A stretch of DNA of 64,000 nt. Origin: CAVZYN01 sp963779515. Its GTDB lineage: Bacteria; Pseudomonadota; Alphaproteobacteria; Rhizobiales; Hyphomicrobiaceae. The stretch covers positions 124,001-188,000 of the forward strand of contig CAVZYN010000009.1 in the NCBI GenBank assembly GCA_963779515.1, given 5' to 3'. The position numbers were made by a program, and so were the translations under genes. Of the stretch, positions 50,120 to 58,015 are shown piece by piece. The notes beneath the pieces were generated by a model. It saw nothing but the letters and a program-made list of their open reading frames with translations, was not told the DNA's origin and did no database searches. The first letter of the stretch is position 1. Each line of letters starts with the position of its first letter.

Positions 50120-51085
50120 TCAGGCGCGGCGGCGCTGGGCGGTCAAGATCAGCAGCACGCCGACAATCACAACAGCGATTTCTGGCACCAGTGACCAGTC
50201 GAAGGCGATGGGCGGGATGATGCCGGCCATGATCGCCAGTTGCTGCAGCGCGAGGGTCGCCAGCGGAATGAACGCGGCGACGGCGGTGAAGTTCTCCGCC
50301 GAGATCTTGGCGACCGACGAGTACGTCAAATACGCCATCACGGTCAGCAATAGGCCGCCGACGCAGAGGCCGAGCAGCATGGTCTGTGGGTGCAAGAGCT
50401 GCTGTGGGGTCGGCACGAGCGGCGTTTGTGGGAGGATGCCGGCGGCGATCAGGCCGCCGGCCAGCGCGGTCGCCGCGACGCCGACGATCGACGTGATCAT
50501 CACAACAATGCCGGTAAAACGCAGTTTGTCGTAGACGCTTGCGCCGGGCCGGTTCCAGGGGTGGCGTTCGCTGGCAAAATTGCGACCGACGAACGAGAGC
50601 GCCGATCCAACGCCGGCCAGAATGGCGGGCAGGCGCTGGGCGTCCGAGAAGCCGAGCCAGACGGACGTGCAGGCGGCGAGCACCATGGCGCCGCCAATGA
50701 CGGCTAGGGCACGCGGGCGGCGATGAAAAACGAGCCAGGCAATGACGATCGCCATCGGAATCGAGAAGCGGACCAGCACGCTGCCGGGGGCCGGCGGCAC
50801 ATAGGTCAGCAGCATGTAGTAAAAGACTTCGAGCAGGATGGTGAGGGTGCCGACGACCCAGCTCAAGGGTGTTGCGATGATCGCGCGGGCATCGCTGCCG
50901 AAGCCGGTGGTCGCCAGCAGGATGGTCGACGACGTGACCATGGCGATCAGGATGAAGGCGATCGGGTGGGCGTTGAATTGGCTGCCGATCGCGTAGGAGA
51001 TGCTGAGGATCGCGATTGCGACCACAAAGAGTGCGGCTTCGATCCAGCCCGAGATGCCGTGTGGCGATGGAGATGGGGTTGTCAC
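50120..51085 (-). CDS. EamA/DMT-family transporter
   Basis: A 321-residue inner-membrane protein with ten predicted helices in two EamA-like halves of five. LALQQLAIMAGIIPPIAFDWSL near the end is the family's last-but-one helix region. Substrates of drug/metabolite transporters are diverse and this one is not assignable. It begins at GTG 51085, overlapping the rsmD stop by 4 bases, so it belongs to the leftward rluB-rsmD unit. Confidence 0.87.
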   Translation of the reverse strand: MTTPSPSPHGISGWIEAALFVVAIAILSISYAIGSQFNAHPIAFILIAMVTSSTILLATTGFGSDARAIIATPLSWVVGTLTILLEVFYYMLLTYVPPAPGSVLVRFSIPMAIVIAWLVFHRRPRALAVIGGAMVLAACTSVWLGFSDAQRLPAILAGVGSALSFVGRNFASERHPWNRPGASVYDKLRFTGIVVMITSIVGVAATALAGGLIAAGILPQTPLVPTPQQLLHPQTMLLGLCVGGLLLTVMAYLTYSSVAKISAENFTAVAAFIPLATLALQQLAIMAGIIPPIAFDWSLVPEIAVVIVGVLLILTAQRRRA

Positions 51086-51657
51086 GTGGCGGGCCCATCG
51101 CCGCGGAAGCGGGCAAATGTGACCTCAGTGTCGCCCCAGGTCCGGCGGTCGATCTTGTCGAAGGCAGCGGGAAGCGGAACGTTGGCGCCCTTGCGGTCTT
51201 CGATGACGATCATGGCGCCGGGTGCGAGCCAGCCGCCGAGAGCGGCGGAGTGGAGTGCTGGGATCGCGAAGCCTTTGTCGTAGGGCGGATCGAGGAACAC
51301 GAGGTCACTGGCGCTGCGGTTTGCGGCGGGGCCGAGGTCGCGCGCGTCGCGGCGGAAGATTTTGGTGACGCCGGTGAGGCCAAGATCCTCGATGTTGCGG
51401 CGGATGAGGCCGCGCGCATCGGCGTCGTCCTCGACGAAGAGGCAGAAGGCGGCGCCGCGCGAGAGGGCTTCGATGCCGAGGGCGCCGGTGCCGGCGAAGA
51501 GATCGAGGACGCGGATGCCATCAAAGTCGATGCTGGCGGCGCCATGGGCGAGAATATTGAAGATGAACTCGCGGACGCGGTCAGAGGTCGGCCGCAAGCC
51601 GTCGTGCTTCGGGCCCGCCAACGGCCGGCCGCTGAATGTGCCACCAACAACGCGCAT
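51082..51657 (-). CDS. rsmD: 16S rRNA (guanine966-N2)-methyltransferase RsmD
   Basis: A 191-residue methyltransferase for G966 of 16S rRNA. N-terminal MRVVGGTFSGRPLAGP and LRPTSDRVREFIFNIL, the SAM loop VLDLFAGTGALGIEALSRGA and the catalytic DPPY (LVFLDPPYDKGF) are canonical. Start ATG 51657 shares a base with the rluB stop (TGATG), so translation is coupled. An extra TTG upstream is not favoured. Confidence 0.95.
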   Translation of the reverse strand: MRVVGGTFSGRPLAGPKHDGLRPTSDRVREFIFNILAHGAASIDFDGIRVLDLFAGTGALGIEALSRGAAFCLFVEDDADARGLIRRNIEDLGLTGVTKIFRRDARDLGPAANRSASDLVFLDPPYDKGFAIPALHSAALGGWLAPGAMIVIEDRKGANVPLPAAFDKIDRRTWGDTEVTFARFRGDGPAT

Positions 51658-52577
51658 CAATCGTCGAGGTCCTTGTGGCGCTGGTGTCCGGGGCGGCCTT
51701 GCCGCTCGGTCTGGTCGGCAATGCCAAGCTCCTGCGACAGCGTCGGGCCCAGCTGATCGAGGAGGACGCGGCGGCGGACGATTTCGACTTCGCCGGGCTT
51801 CAGGTCGAGGAGTTGGAATGGACCGAAGGAGACGCGGATCAGGCGGTTCACGACGAGGCCGAGGGTTGCCAGGATCTTGCGGACTTCGCGGTTCTTGCCT
51901 TCGCGCAGGCCGATCGAGAGCCAGACGTTGGCGGCGCCCTGGTCCTTGTCGAGGATGGCCTCGATGCCGCCGTAGCGGACGCCTTCGATGGTGATGCCGT
52001 TTTTCAGTTTGTCCAATTGCTCCTGGGTGACGCGGCCGTTGGCGCGGACACGGTAGCGGCGGAGCCAGCCGGTGGCGGGGAGCTCCATATGCCGCGCGAG
52101 GGCGCCGTCGTTGGTCAGCAGCAGCAAGCCTTCGGTGTTGAAGTCGAGGCGGCCGATGGAGATGACGCGCGGCATCGATTTCGGGAGGGCTTCGAACACA
52201 GTCGGGCGGCCTTCGGGGTCTTTGTGGGTGGTGACGCGGCCTTTGGGCTTATGATAACGCCAGAGGCGGACGGGTTCGTTCTCCGGCAACGGGTTTTCAT
52301 CGACCTCGATGCGGTCCTTGGGGCCGACGTCGAGCGCCGGCGAGGGGATGATCTTACCATTGACCTTGACGCGGCCATCGGCGATCCAGCGTTCAGCCTC
52401 GCGGCGCGAACAGAGGCCAGCGCGCGCCATGGCCTTGGCGATCCGCATGGTTTCTGCGGGTTCGGCTTTTGGTTGTGCGGGTGGTGTGGCGCCGCGAGGC
52501 CCGGGCTTGCGTTTGCCGGGCGCAGGTTTGCGTTGACGCGTTTCGGATTGCGGCATTTTAGTTTGGGTCTCATGCAA
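51657..52577 (-). CDS. rluB: 23S rRNA pseudouridine synthase B (RluB/RsuA family)
   Basis: A 306-residue pseudouridine synthase. A basic Pro/Lys/Ala-rich leader is followed by an S4 RNA-binding domain (AMARAGLCSRREAERWI, VKVNGK) and the catalytic domain with the nucleophile aspartate in ISIGRLDFNTEGLLLLTNDG and the C-terminal GKNREVRKILA. The start is uncertain: TTG 52577 is in frame and 4 bases from a strong AAGGAGG; ATG 52556 has no ribosome site; the ATG at ideal spacing (52573) is out of frame. It is divergent from tadA by 11 bases. Confidence 0.92.
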   Translation of the reverse strand: MHETQTKMPQSETRQRKPAPGKRKPGPRGATPPAQPKAEPAETMRIAKAMARAGLCSRREAERWIADGRVKVNGKIIPSPALDVGPKDRIEVDENPLPENEPVRLWRYHKPKGRVTTHKDPEGRPTVFEALPKSMPRVISIGRLDFNTEGLLLLTNDGALARHMELPATGWLRRYRVRANGRVTQEQLDKLKNGITIEGVRYGGIEAILDKDQGAANVWLSIGLREGKNREVRKILATLGLVVNRLIRVSFGPFQLLDLKPGEVEIVRRRVLLDQLGPTLSQELGIADQTERQGRPGHQRHKDLDD

Positions 52578-52588
52578 AGAGCCTCCTT

Positions 52589-53047
52589 ATGACATCGACA
52601 CCGGCCAAGAGCTACATGGAGATTGCGTTGGCCGAGGCGCGGGCGGCGGCGGCGCGTGGCGAAGTGCCGATCGGGGCAGTCATTGTCGCGACGGACGGGC
52701 GTGTTGTCGCGCAAGCGGGCAATCGGACGCGCGAGCACTCGGATCCGACGGCGCATGCGGAAGTGCTGGCCATTCGCGCGGCGTGCGCGGCGGCGGGCTC
52801 GGAGCGACTGACGGGTGCGGATCTTTATGTGACGCTCGAGCCGTGTGCGATGTGTGCAGCCGCCATTTCGTTTGCGCGGGTGAGGACGCTCTATTACGGG
52901 GCGGCGGATGCCAAGGGTGGCGGCGTCACGCACGGCGCGCGCGTGTTCAGCCACGCGACTTGCCACCACGCGCCCGCGGTTTACGGCGGGTTTTCCGAGA
53001 CGGAGGCGGCTTCTTTGTTGCGCGCTTTTTTTTCCGAGCGACGGTAG
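52589..53047 (+). CDS. tadA: tRNA-specific adenosine deaminase TadA
   Basis: A 152-residue zinc deaminase that converts A34 to inosine in tRNAArg. The zinc site is complete: TAHAEVLAIR (His and catalytic Glu) and VTLEPCAMCAAAI (two Cys). YYGAADAKGGGV and the C-terminal GGFSETEAASLLRAFF are typical. Its start lies directly against the ribosome site of the divergent rluB gene. The 3' end overlaps the converging metallopeptidase-like gene by 101 bases. Confidence 0.94.
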   Translation: MTSTPAKSYMEIALAEARAAAARGEVPIGAVIVATDGRVVAQAGNRTREHSDPTAHAEVLAIRAACAAAGSERLTGADLYVTLEPCAMCAAAISFARVRTLYYGAADAKGGGVTHGARVFSHATCHHAPAVYGGFSETEAASLLRAFFSERR

Positions 53048-53654
53048 CGGGGGGACGGGCCACTTTGCGCTTTTCGGTACGGTCCATGACCTCCGCCGAC
53101 GTGATCGGCAAGACGTTGTGCTCCGTCAACAGCGCTTCGAGATCGTCCCAATCGCGCAGCACGGTCTTGTAGATCCAGCGGTAGCCGAATTGGGTCTTGG
53201 CAAGCTCGGCGGCGCGGTCGAAGCCGATGAATTCGGAGACGGCCTTCAGCTCGAGAAAGCAAACCACGATGTGGAGATAGGTCTGCTCATAGCTGCGGGC
53301 GCCTTCGGGCAGCTGAGTCGGCGCCTTGGGGTAGCGGCGGACGAGTTCGTCGAAGAACTGCTCGATCGGGTCGTGATCCGGGCCACCGAGCCGCCAGAGG
53401 TACCAGTGCATCTGCTCATGCAAGTACGTCGAGAGCAGATGATCCTCGGTTTCGGCGAAACGGGTGCCGAGCGTCAGGATCGGATGGCTGTAGGTCTGGC
53501 TGGCGGGGACGACGCGGACGTGGCGGGTGTACTCGAAGTGCGACAGATTGTGACGTGAGCGGAGACGGGAGAGCATGCGCGCGACGCGACCGGCCTCGCG
53601 AGCGGCGTGCTCGAGGTCGATGTCGACGCGAAGTCTGCCCTTCTCGGCAGTCAT
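52947..53654 (-). CDS. Putative metallopeptidase-like protein with basic tail
   Basis: A 235-residue protein with a HExxH-like motif, LLSTYLHEQMHWYLW, suggesting a zinc-binding helix, and downstream EQTYLHIVVCFLELKAV with a conserved-looking glutamate that could be the third ligand. I do not recognise a named family. The last 40 residues are extremely basic (RKVARPPATVARKKKRATKK and on). That tail is encoded by sequence overlapping the tadA 3' end, so part of it may be a side effect of antisense coding. The start at 53654 is the first Met of the conserved-looking part. Confidence 0.7.
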   Translation of the reverse strand: MTAEKGRLRVDIDLEHAAREAGRVARMLSRLRSRHNLSHFEYTRHVRVVPASQTYSHPILTLGTRFAETEDHLLSTYLHEQMHWYLWRLGGPDHDPIEQFFDELVRRYPKAPTQLPEGARSYEQTYLHIVVCFLELKAVSEFIGFDRAAELAKTQFGYRWIYKTVLRDWDDLEALLTEHNVLPITSAEVMDRTEKRKVARPPATVARKKKRATKKPPPSRKTRRKPRARGGKSRG

Positions 53655-53765
53655 TGGATCTTGGCCCCTCTCAGCTTCGGAAATTCGGCACAAACATCAG
53701 GGTTCAGCGCCGTGCGAAAACGACGCCAACAGACATTATGGATCTTCCGGCAGTCTCTCACCCGC

Positions 53766-54773
53766 TTAGCGTTTGCGCCTCAAACGCGACAATCGTCTCT
53801 TCGGTTCCTTCTTCGAGTCCGGCTTTAAATCCGGCTTCGGTTCCGGTGCGCTCTCGATGAGCGCCATCTCCGCCGCCGCCGCATCCAGTGTCTCCGCATC
53901 GAGCACGCGCGCCAGCTGGCGCTTCAATCGCTCTTTGGCGGGAGCAGCCGCTTTTAGAACATCACCGAGCTTGTGGAAATCGAGGACTGTGAACGCATCG
54001 ACGTCAACATCGATATAAATGTCGGGCTGAGCGGCCTTCAATTTTTCGCGAACAATTGTGCGCTGAAAAATTTGCGAGGCGGTCATCATCACCTCAATTC
54101 CCGATGGTTGCGAATTTTTGCTTTCGTTACGGGCGTTTCCGCTGACATCGATGGCGACGGTGAGGCGCGATTTTCCCATGAGAAGATCAAACGGAAGCGG
54201 GTTGACCATGCCGCCGTCGACCATCGCGCGGCCGTTAATCATAACGGGTGAAAAAATTGCGGGGAGCGCCATGCTGGCCGCAACGGCTTGGCGAAGGTCG
54301 CCAGATGTGAACACGGCGGGTTCCTGCGCGTAAAAATCCGTCGCGACGACGTGTAAGGGAATTGTCAGGTTGGAAAAATCTTTCGCGACTTTGGACGGCA
54401 ATAGGAGTTCGAGCAGCGCTGCCGGATTGAGGAGCGCGCCGCGCATGGGCAGCAAGTTGAAGACCTTCAAGAACGGCTCGGCGCGGGCTGAGAGCAATTG
54501 CCGCATCAGATCGAAACGTTGGCCGAGCGTTTCTTCGGTGTGAGCGCGGATGTGTTTTGCTGAAAGGCCGGACGCGTAGGCGGCCCCGTAGATGGCGCCG
54601 ATGGATGTCCCGGCGATGATCTTGGGTCTGATGCCGAGTTCGTCGAAGGCCTCGAGCATCACGATGTGGGCAAGGCCGCGGGCGCCGCCGCCGCCAAGGG
54701 CGAGCGCGAGATCGACGGTATTCTTGGGCAGTTTTGGAGGCTCGGGGACCAAGACTTGGGTGTGGCGGGTCAT
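53766..54773 (-). CDS. Patatin-like phospholipase (RssA/NTE family)
   Basis: A 335-residue serine lipase-fold protein. The oxyanion loop is LGGGGARGLAHIV, the nucleophile is in GTSIGAIYGAAY and the catalytic aspartate in MVDGGMVNPLP; all are intact. It lacks membrane helices and belongs to the compact bacterial RssA-like group. The C-terminal 30 residues are a charged Pro/Lys/Arg tail (EPKPDLKPDSKKEPKRRLSR). The lipid substrate is unknown. Confidence 0.9.
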   Translation of the reverse strand: MTRHTQVLVPEPPKLPKNTVDLALALGGGGARGLAHIVMLEAFDELGIRPKIIAGTSIGAIYGAAYASGLSAKHIRAHTEETLGQRFDLMRQLLSARAEPFLKVFNLLPMRGALLNPAALLELLLPSKVAKDFSNLTIPLHVVATDFYAQEPAVFTSGDLRQAVAASMALPAIFSPVMINGRAMVDGGMVNPLPFDLLMGKSRLTVAIDVSGNARNESKNSQPSGIEVMMTASQIFQRTIVREKLKAAQPDIYIDVDVDAFTVLDFHKLGDVLKAAAPAKERLKRQLARVLDAETLDAAAAEMALIESAPEPKPDLKPDSKKEPKRRLSRLRRKR

Positions 54774-54797
54774 GGATCGTCCGTTACGGGCGAGGGA

Positions 54798-55712
54798 TCA
54801 TGCGGAAGTAATGGAACGGCGCAGAAAAGGCAGGAGTGCGGCGAGGAGATCGTGCGGATTTTCCTCGGCGAGAAAATGGCCGGAGCGGATTTCAGCGCCT
54901 GTCACATCCGGCGACCAGGATCGCCACACATCGAGTGGCGCCGCCGCACCTTTGCCGATGTAGTCGGAGCCCCAGACGATAAAGGTGGGTTGGGTGATGC
55001 GGCGGCCGGCGGCGAGGTCGGACTCGTCGATGGTGCGGTCGGTGGTGGCTCCCGCACGATAGTCCTCGCAGACGGCGTGGATGCGTTCGGGCCGATCGAA
55101 CATGCTTTCGTAGCGGGCCAGCGCCGCGGGATCGAAACACTCGAGCGTCTTGTCGCGGGTCCAGCTCGCGAGGGTGTGGCGGATGTAATAGCGCGGCGCG
55201 CCGCCGATCAGCGTTTCGGGCATGGGCTTGGGTTGGGCGAGGAACTGCCAGTGATAGCCGCCGCGGGCGCTCTCGGCGGTGATGCGGCGCCAGACTTCCG
55301 CCGTTGGAAGAATATCGAGGGGGATCAGTGCGCGCACGGCGTCAGGATGATCGAGGGCGAGGCGATAGGCGACGCGGGCGCCGCGGTCGTGGCCGGCGGC
55401 GATGAACGACGTGTGGCCGAGTGCTGCCATGAGGTCGCGCATCTCGGCGGCCATGACGCGCTTTGAGTAGGCCGTGTGGGCGGCATCGCCGGGCGGGCAG
55501 TGGCTGGCGCCGTAGCCGCGCAGGTCGGGGATGACGAGCGTGAATTCGCGCGCGAGTGCTGGCGCGACGCGATGCCAGCAGACGTGTGTTTGCGGATAGC
55601 CGTGCAAGAGCAGCAGCGGCGGGCCGGCGCCGCCGATGCGCGTGTGAATGGTGCCGGATGCGAGTGCGATGTCGCGGGTCTCGAAGCCAGGGAAGAGGTC
55701 GGTGGAGGTCAT
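54798..55712 (-). CDS. Fluoroacetate dehalogenase-type alpha/beta hydrolase
   Basis: A 304-residue alpha/beta-hydrolase. The nucleophile D109 (AAGHDRGAR) with R110 and R113, the acid D133 (LDILPTA), the base H279 (SGHFLAEE), and the halide-binding H154/W155 (YHWQF) and Y218 (EDYRA) are all present, together with W184 (ASWTRD). They are one position off the numbers I recall for R. palustris RPA1163 (D110, R111, R114, D134, H155, W156, W185, Y219, H280). It would hydrolyse the C-F bond of fluoroacetate to glycolate, or act as a haloacetate dehalogenase. ATG 55712 is preferred over GTG 55715. Confidence 0.85.
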   Translation of the reverse strand: MTSTDLFPGFETRDIALASGTIHTRIGGAGPPLLLLHGYPQTHVCWHRVAPALAREFTLVIPDLRGYGASHCPPGDAAHTAYSKRVMAAEMRDLMAALGHTSFIAAGHDRGARVAYRLALDHPDAVRALIPLDILPTAEVWRRITAESARGGYHWQFLAQPKPMPETLIGGAPRYYIRHTLASWTRDKTLECFDPAALARYESMFDRPERIHAVCEDYRAGATTDRTIDESDLAAGRRITQPTFIVWGSDYIGKGAAAPLDVWRSWSPDVTGAEIRSGHFLAEENPHDLLAALLPFLRRSITSA

Positions 55713-55812
55713 CACGACACTCGCTGATGCGTCTGTTATGGGAGAGGCATCTTGCAGAGCCAGCGTGGCGCTGCAAGTATTGTGTTCCTGCTACTTGATC
55801 CGCGAGCACGCG

Positions 55813-56676
55813 ATGACGCATCCCCCTGTGCTGCCGATTTTGGATACGGCCGTTGAAGGCCTCACTGTTTTTGCTGGCCGATGGCAAACCATAGTCAAGG
55901 TCTATTGGGCGCAGTGGGCTATTGGTACGTTTGTGCTGCTATTGCTGCATGCAATCTGGCGAGCAAATCTCTGGAACTGGAACTCTGCTATCTTGGCGCG
56001 CGATCTGGGCTACGATCTGGTGTGGGCCGCGCTGTCGGGCATGCTTTACGTCATGCTTTGCCGTTCATTGCTCTTGGGGTGGTCTCCCAGTCGCTACTGG
56101 AACCTTGATACGCAGCGCGTTGTGGGATTTGCAGCGGCCCTTTCTATTCTCCAACATTGTCTTGGAAGGCTTGTCGATTGGTCTCAGTCCGCGATTTTCA
56201 GTTCGATTATGATGGGAGTATTTCGAGATAATCTTGGCGGCATGGGCGACTTCGAAAGGGAAATTGATTTCATCGGGTATGGCTTTAGGGGTGTCGCATG
56301 GTTGATCAAAGTGCTCCTTGCAGCCGCATGTTTTTCACTCGTCGTGACCATTGTGACGCGCGGCCCACAGCATTGGCGTGAAGTTTGGGGATTGGTTCGC
56401 TCGCGTTGGTTCGCCTATGCTGCTGTCGCACTATTGGCGCATGTTGCCGTCGATGCCCTGGAATTTTTCTACACGAAAGGCATGACGGCCCTATCGTTGC
56501 CAACCCAGATGCCAGATGATGTTTTTTGGTCGTGGCGTGAGCAAATTCTGCCGCAGCTTCTCTATATGGTCTCGTGGTTGCCGTTGGATATAGCCCGCAT
56601 TGGCATTTGGTGGAGCACCATGTGCTTGGCGTGGAGGCGCCTCAATCCCAATCCGCTGCTCGCGGACGTCCTTTAA
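55813..56676 (+). CDS. Multi-pass membrane protein, no recognised family
   Basis: A 287-residue protein with about six hydrophobic segments, including GTFVLLLLHAIW, LVWAALSGMLYVMLC, VLLAAACFSLVVTIV and YAAVALLAHVAVDALEFF. It is rich in Trp and Tyr (LWNWNSAIL, VFWSWREQIL, GIWWSTMCLAW). Its base composition is visibly less GC-rich than the neighbours, suggesting recent acquisition. Start 55813 is the first Met near the membrane part, but no strong ribosome site is seen; an ATG about 25 codons upstream is possible. The TAA overlaps the purD TAA in a shared TTAA. Confidence 0.7.
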   Translation: MTHPPVLPILDTAVEGLTVFAGRWQTIVKVYWAQWAIGTFVLLLLHAIWRANLWNWNSAILARDLGYDLVWAALSGMLYVMLCRSLLLGWSPSRYWNLDTQRVVGFAAALSILQHCLGRLVDWSQSAIFSSIMMGVFRDNLGGMGDFEREIDFIGYGFRGVAWLIKVLLAAACFSLVVTIVTRGPQHWREVWGLVRSRWFAYAAVALLAHVAVDALEFFYTKGMTALSLPTQMPDDVFWSWREQILPQLLYMVSWLPLDIARIGIWWSTMCLAWRRLNPNPLLADVL

Positions 56677-57959
56677 GAACGTGAGGACGTCTCGCGGGCG
56701 ATGGCGCGCCAGCCGATGTCGCGGCGGCAGAAGCCTCCCGGCCAGTCGATCTTGTCGATGGCGGCGTAGGCTTTGGATTGGGCGTCGGCGACGGACTTGC
56801 CGCGCGCGGTGACGCAGAGCACGCGGCCGCCGTTGGCGAGGATGCGGTTGCCCTCAGCCTTGGTGCCGGCGTGGAAGATCTCGACGTCGCCGACTTTGGC
56901 GGCATCAGCGAGGCCCTTGATCTCGGTGCCTTTCACGGGTTCGCCGGGATAGCCGTTGCCAGCCATGACGACGGTGAGGGCCGCGTCTTCGTGCCATCGG
57001 AGATCGAATGATTTCAACGCGCCGTCGGCGGTGGCGATGAGTGCTGTGAGAAAATCCGACTTCAGGCGCAGCATCAGCACCTGGCATTCGGGATCGCCGA
57101 AGCGGACATTGTACTCGATCAGCTTGGGGCCATCGGGTCCGATCATCAGACCGGCGAACAGGACGCCCTTGAAGGGCGTGCCGCGCTTGATCATGCCGGC
57201 AACGGTCGGCGCGATGATCTCGTCCATGGTGCGGCGGATGATCTCGGGCGTTATGACGGGGGCGGGCGAGTAGGCGCCCATGCCGCCGGTGTTGGGGCCG
57301 ACGTCGCCATCGCCGACGCGCTTGTGATCCTGCGCGGTTGCAAGTGCCAGCACATTGACGCCGTCGCAGAGGGCAAAAAAACTCGCCTCTTCGCCGTCGA
57401 GGAATTCCTCGATGACGACTTCGGAGCCGGCGGCGCCGAACGCGCCGGCGAAGCAGGCGTCGATGGCGGCTGAGGCGTCGGCGCGGGTTTCGGCGATGAC
57501 GACGCCTTTGCCGGCGGCGAGGCCATCGGCCTTGATGACGATCGGAAGTTTCTGGGTTGCGAGATAGGCATGCGCGGCGGCTGCATCGCGGAAGCGGCCG
57601 TAGGCGCCGGTCGGGATGTTGAACTCGCGGCAAAGGTCCTTGGTGAAGCCTTTTGAGCCTTCGAGTTGGGCGGCGGCTTTGGTCGGGCCGAAGTATTTGA
57701 TGCCAGCGGCGGCCAGTGCATCACCGATGCCCGCGACGAGGGGAGCTTCGGGGCCGACGATGACGAAATCGATCTTGTGTTCGCGACAGAACGCCACAAT
57801 CTGGTGAAAGTCAGCGAGATCAAGGGGCACGCACGTGCAAACTTCGGCGATTCCAGCATTTCCTGGCGCGCACCAGAGCTTGGTCAGCAATGGGCTTGCG
57901 GTGATGGCCCAGGCGAGGGCGTGCTCGCGGCCACCGGAGCCGAGCAAAAGGACGTTCAT
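56673..57959 (-). CDS. purD: Phosphoribosylamine-glycine ligase (GAR synthetase)
   Basis: A 428-residue ATP-grasp enzyme forming glycinamide ribonucleotide in purine synthesis. MNVLLLGSGGREHALAWAI, FVIVGPEAPLVAGIGDAL, the ATP-grasp part FTKDLCREFNIPTGAYG and VIKADGLAAGKGVVIAET, and TGGMGAYSPAP and NVRFGDPECQ are canonical. Start 57959 follows AAAGGA; a Met three codons earlier is too near that site. It is divergent from xseA with a 56-base gap. Confidence 0.96.
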   Translation of the reverse strand: MNVLLLGSGGREHALAWAITASPLLTKLWCAPGNAGIAEVCTCVPLDLADFHQIVAFCREHKIDFVIVGPEAPLVAGIGDALAAAGIKYFGPTKAAAQLEGSKGFTKDLCREFNIPTGAYGRFRDAAAAHAYLATQKLPIVIKADGLAAGKGVVIAETRADASAAIDACFAGAFGAAGSEVVIEEFLDGEEASFFALCDGVNVLALATAQDHKRVGDGDVGPNTGGMGAYSPAPVITPEIIRRTMDEIIAPTVAGMIKRGTPFKGVLFAGLMIGPDGPKLIEYNVRFGDPECQVLMLRLKSDFLTALIATADGALKSFDLRWHEDAALTVVMAGNGYPGEPVKGTEIKGLADAAKVGDVEIFHAGTKAEGNRILANGGRVLCVTARGKSVADAQSKAYAAIDKIDWPGGFCRRDIGWRAIARETSSRS

Positions 57960-58015
57960 GGGCCGCATTTCCTTTGGACAACGCCGGATCATTGACCCGG
58001 CCGAATTCGGGTCTC

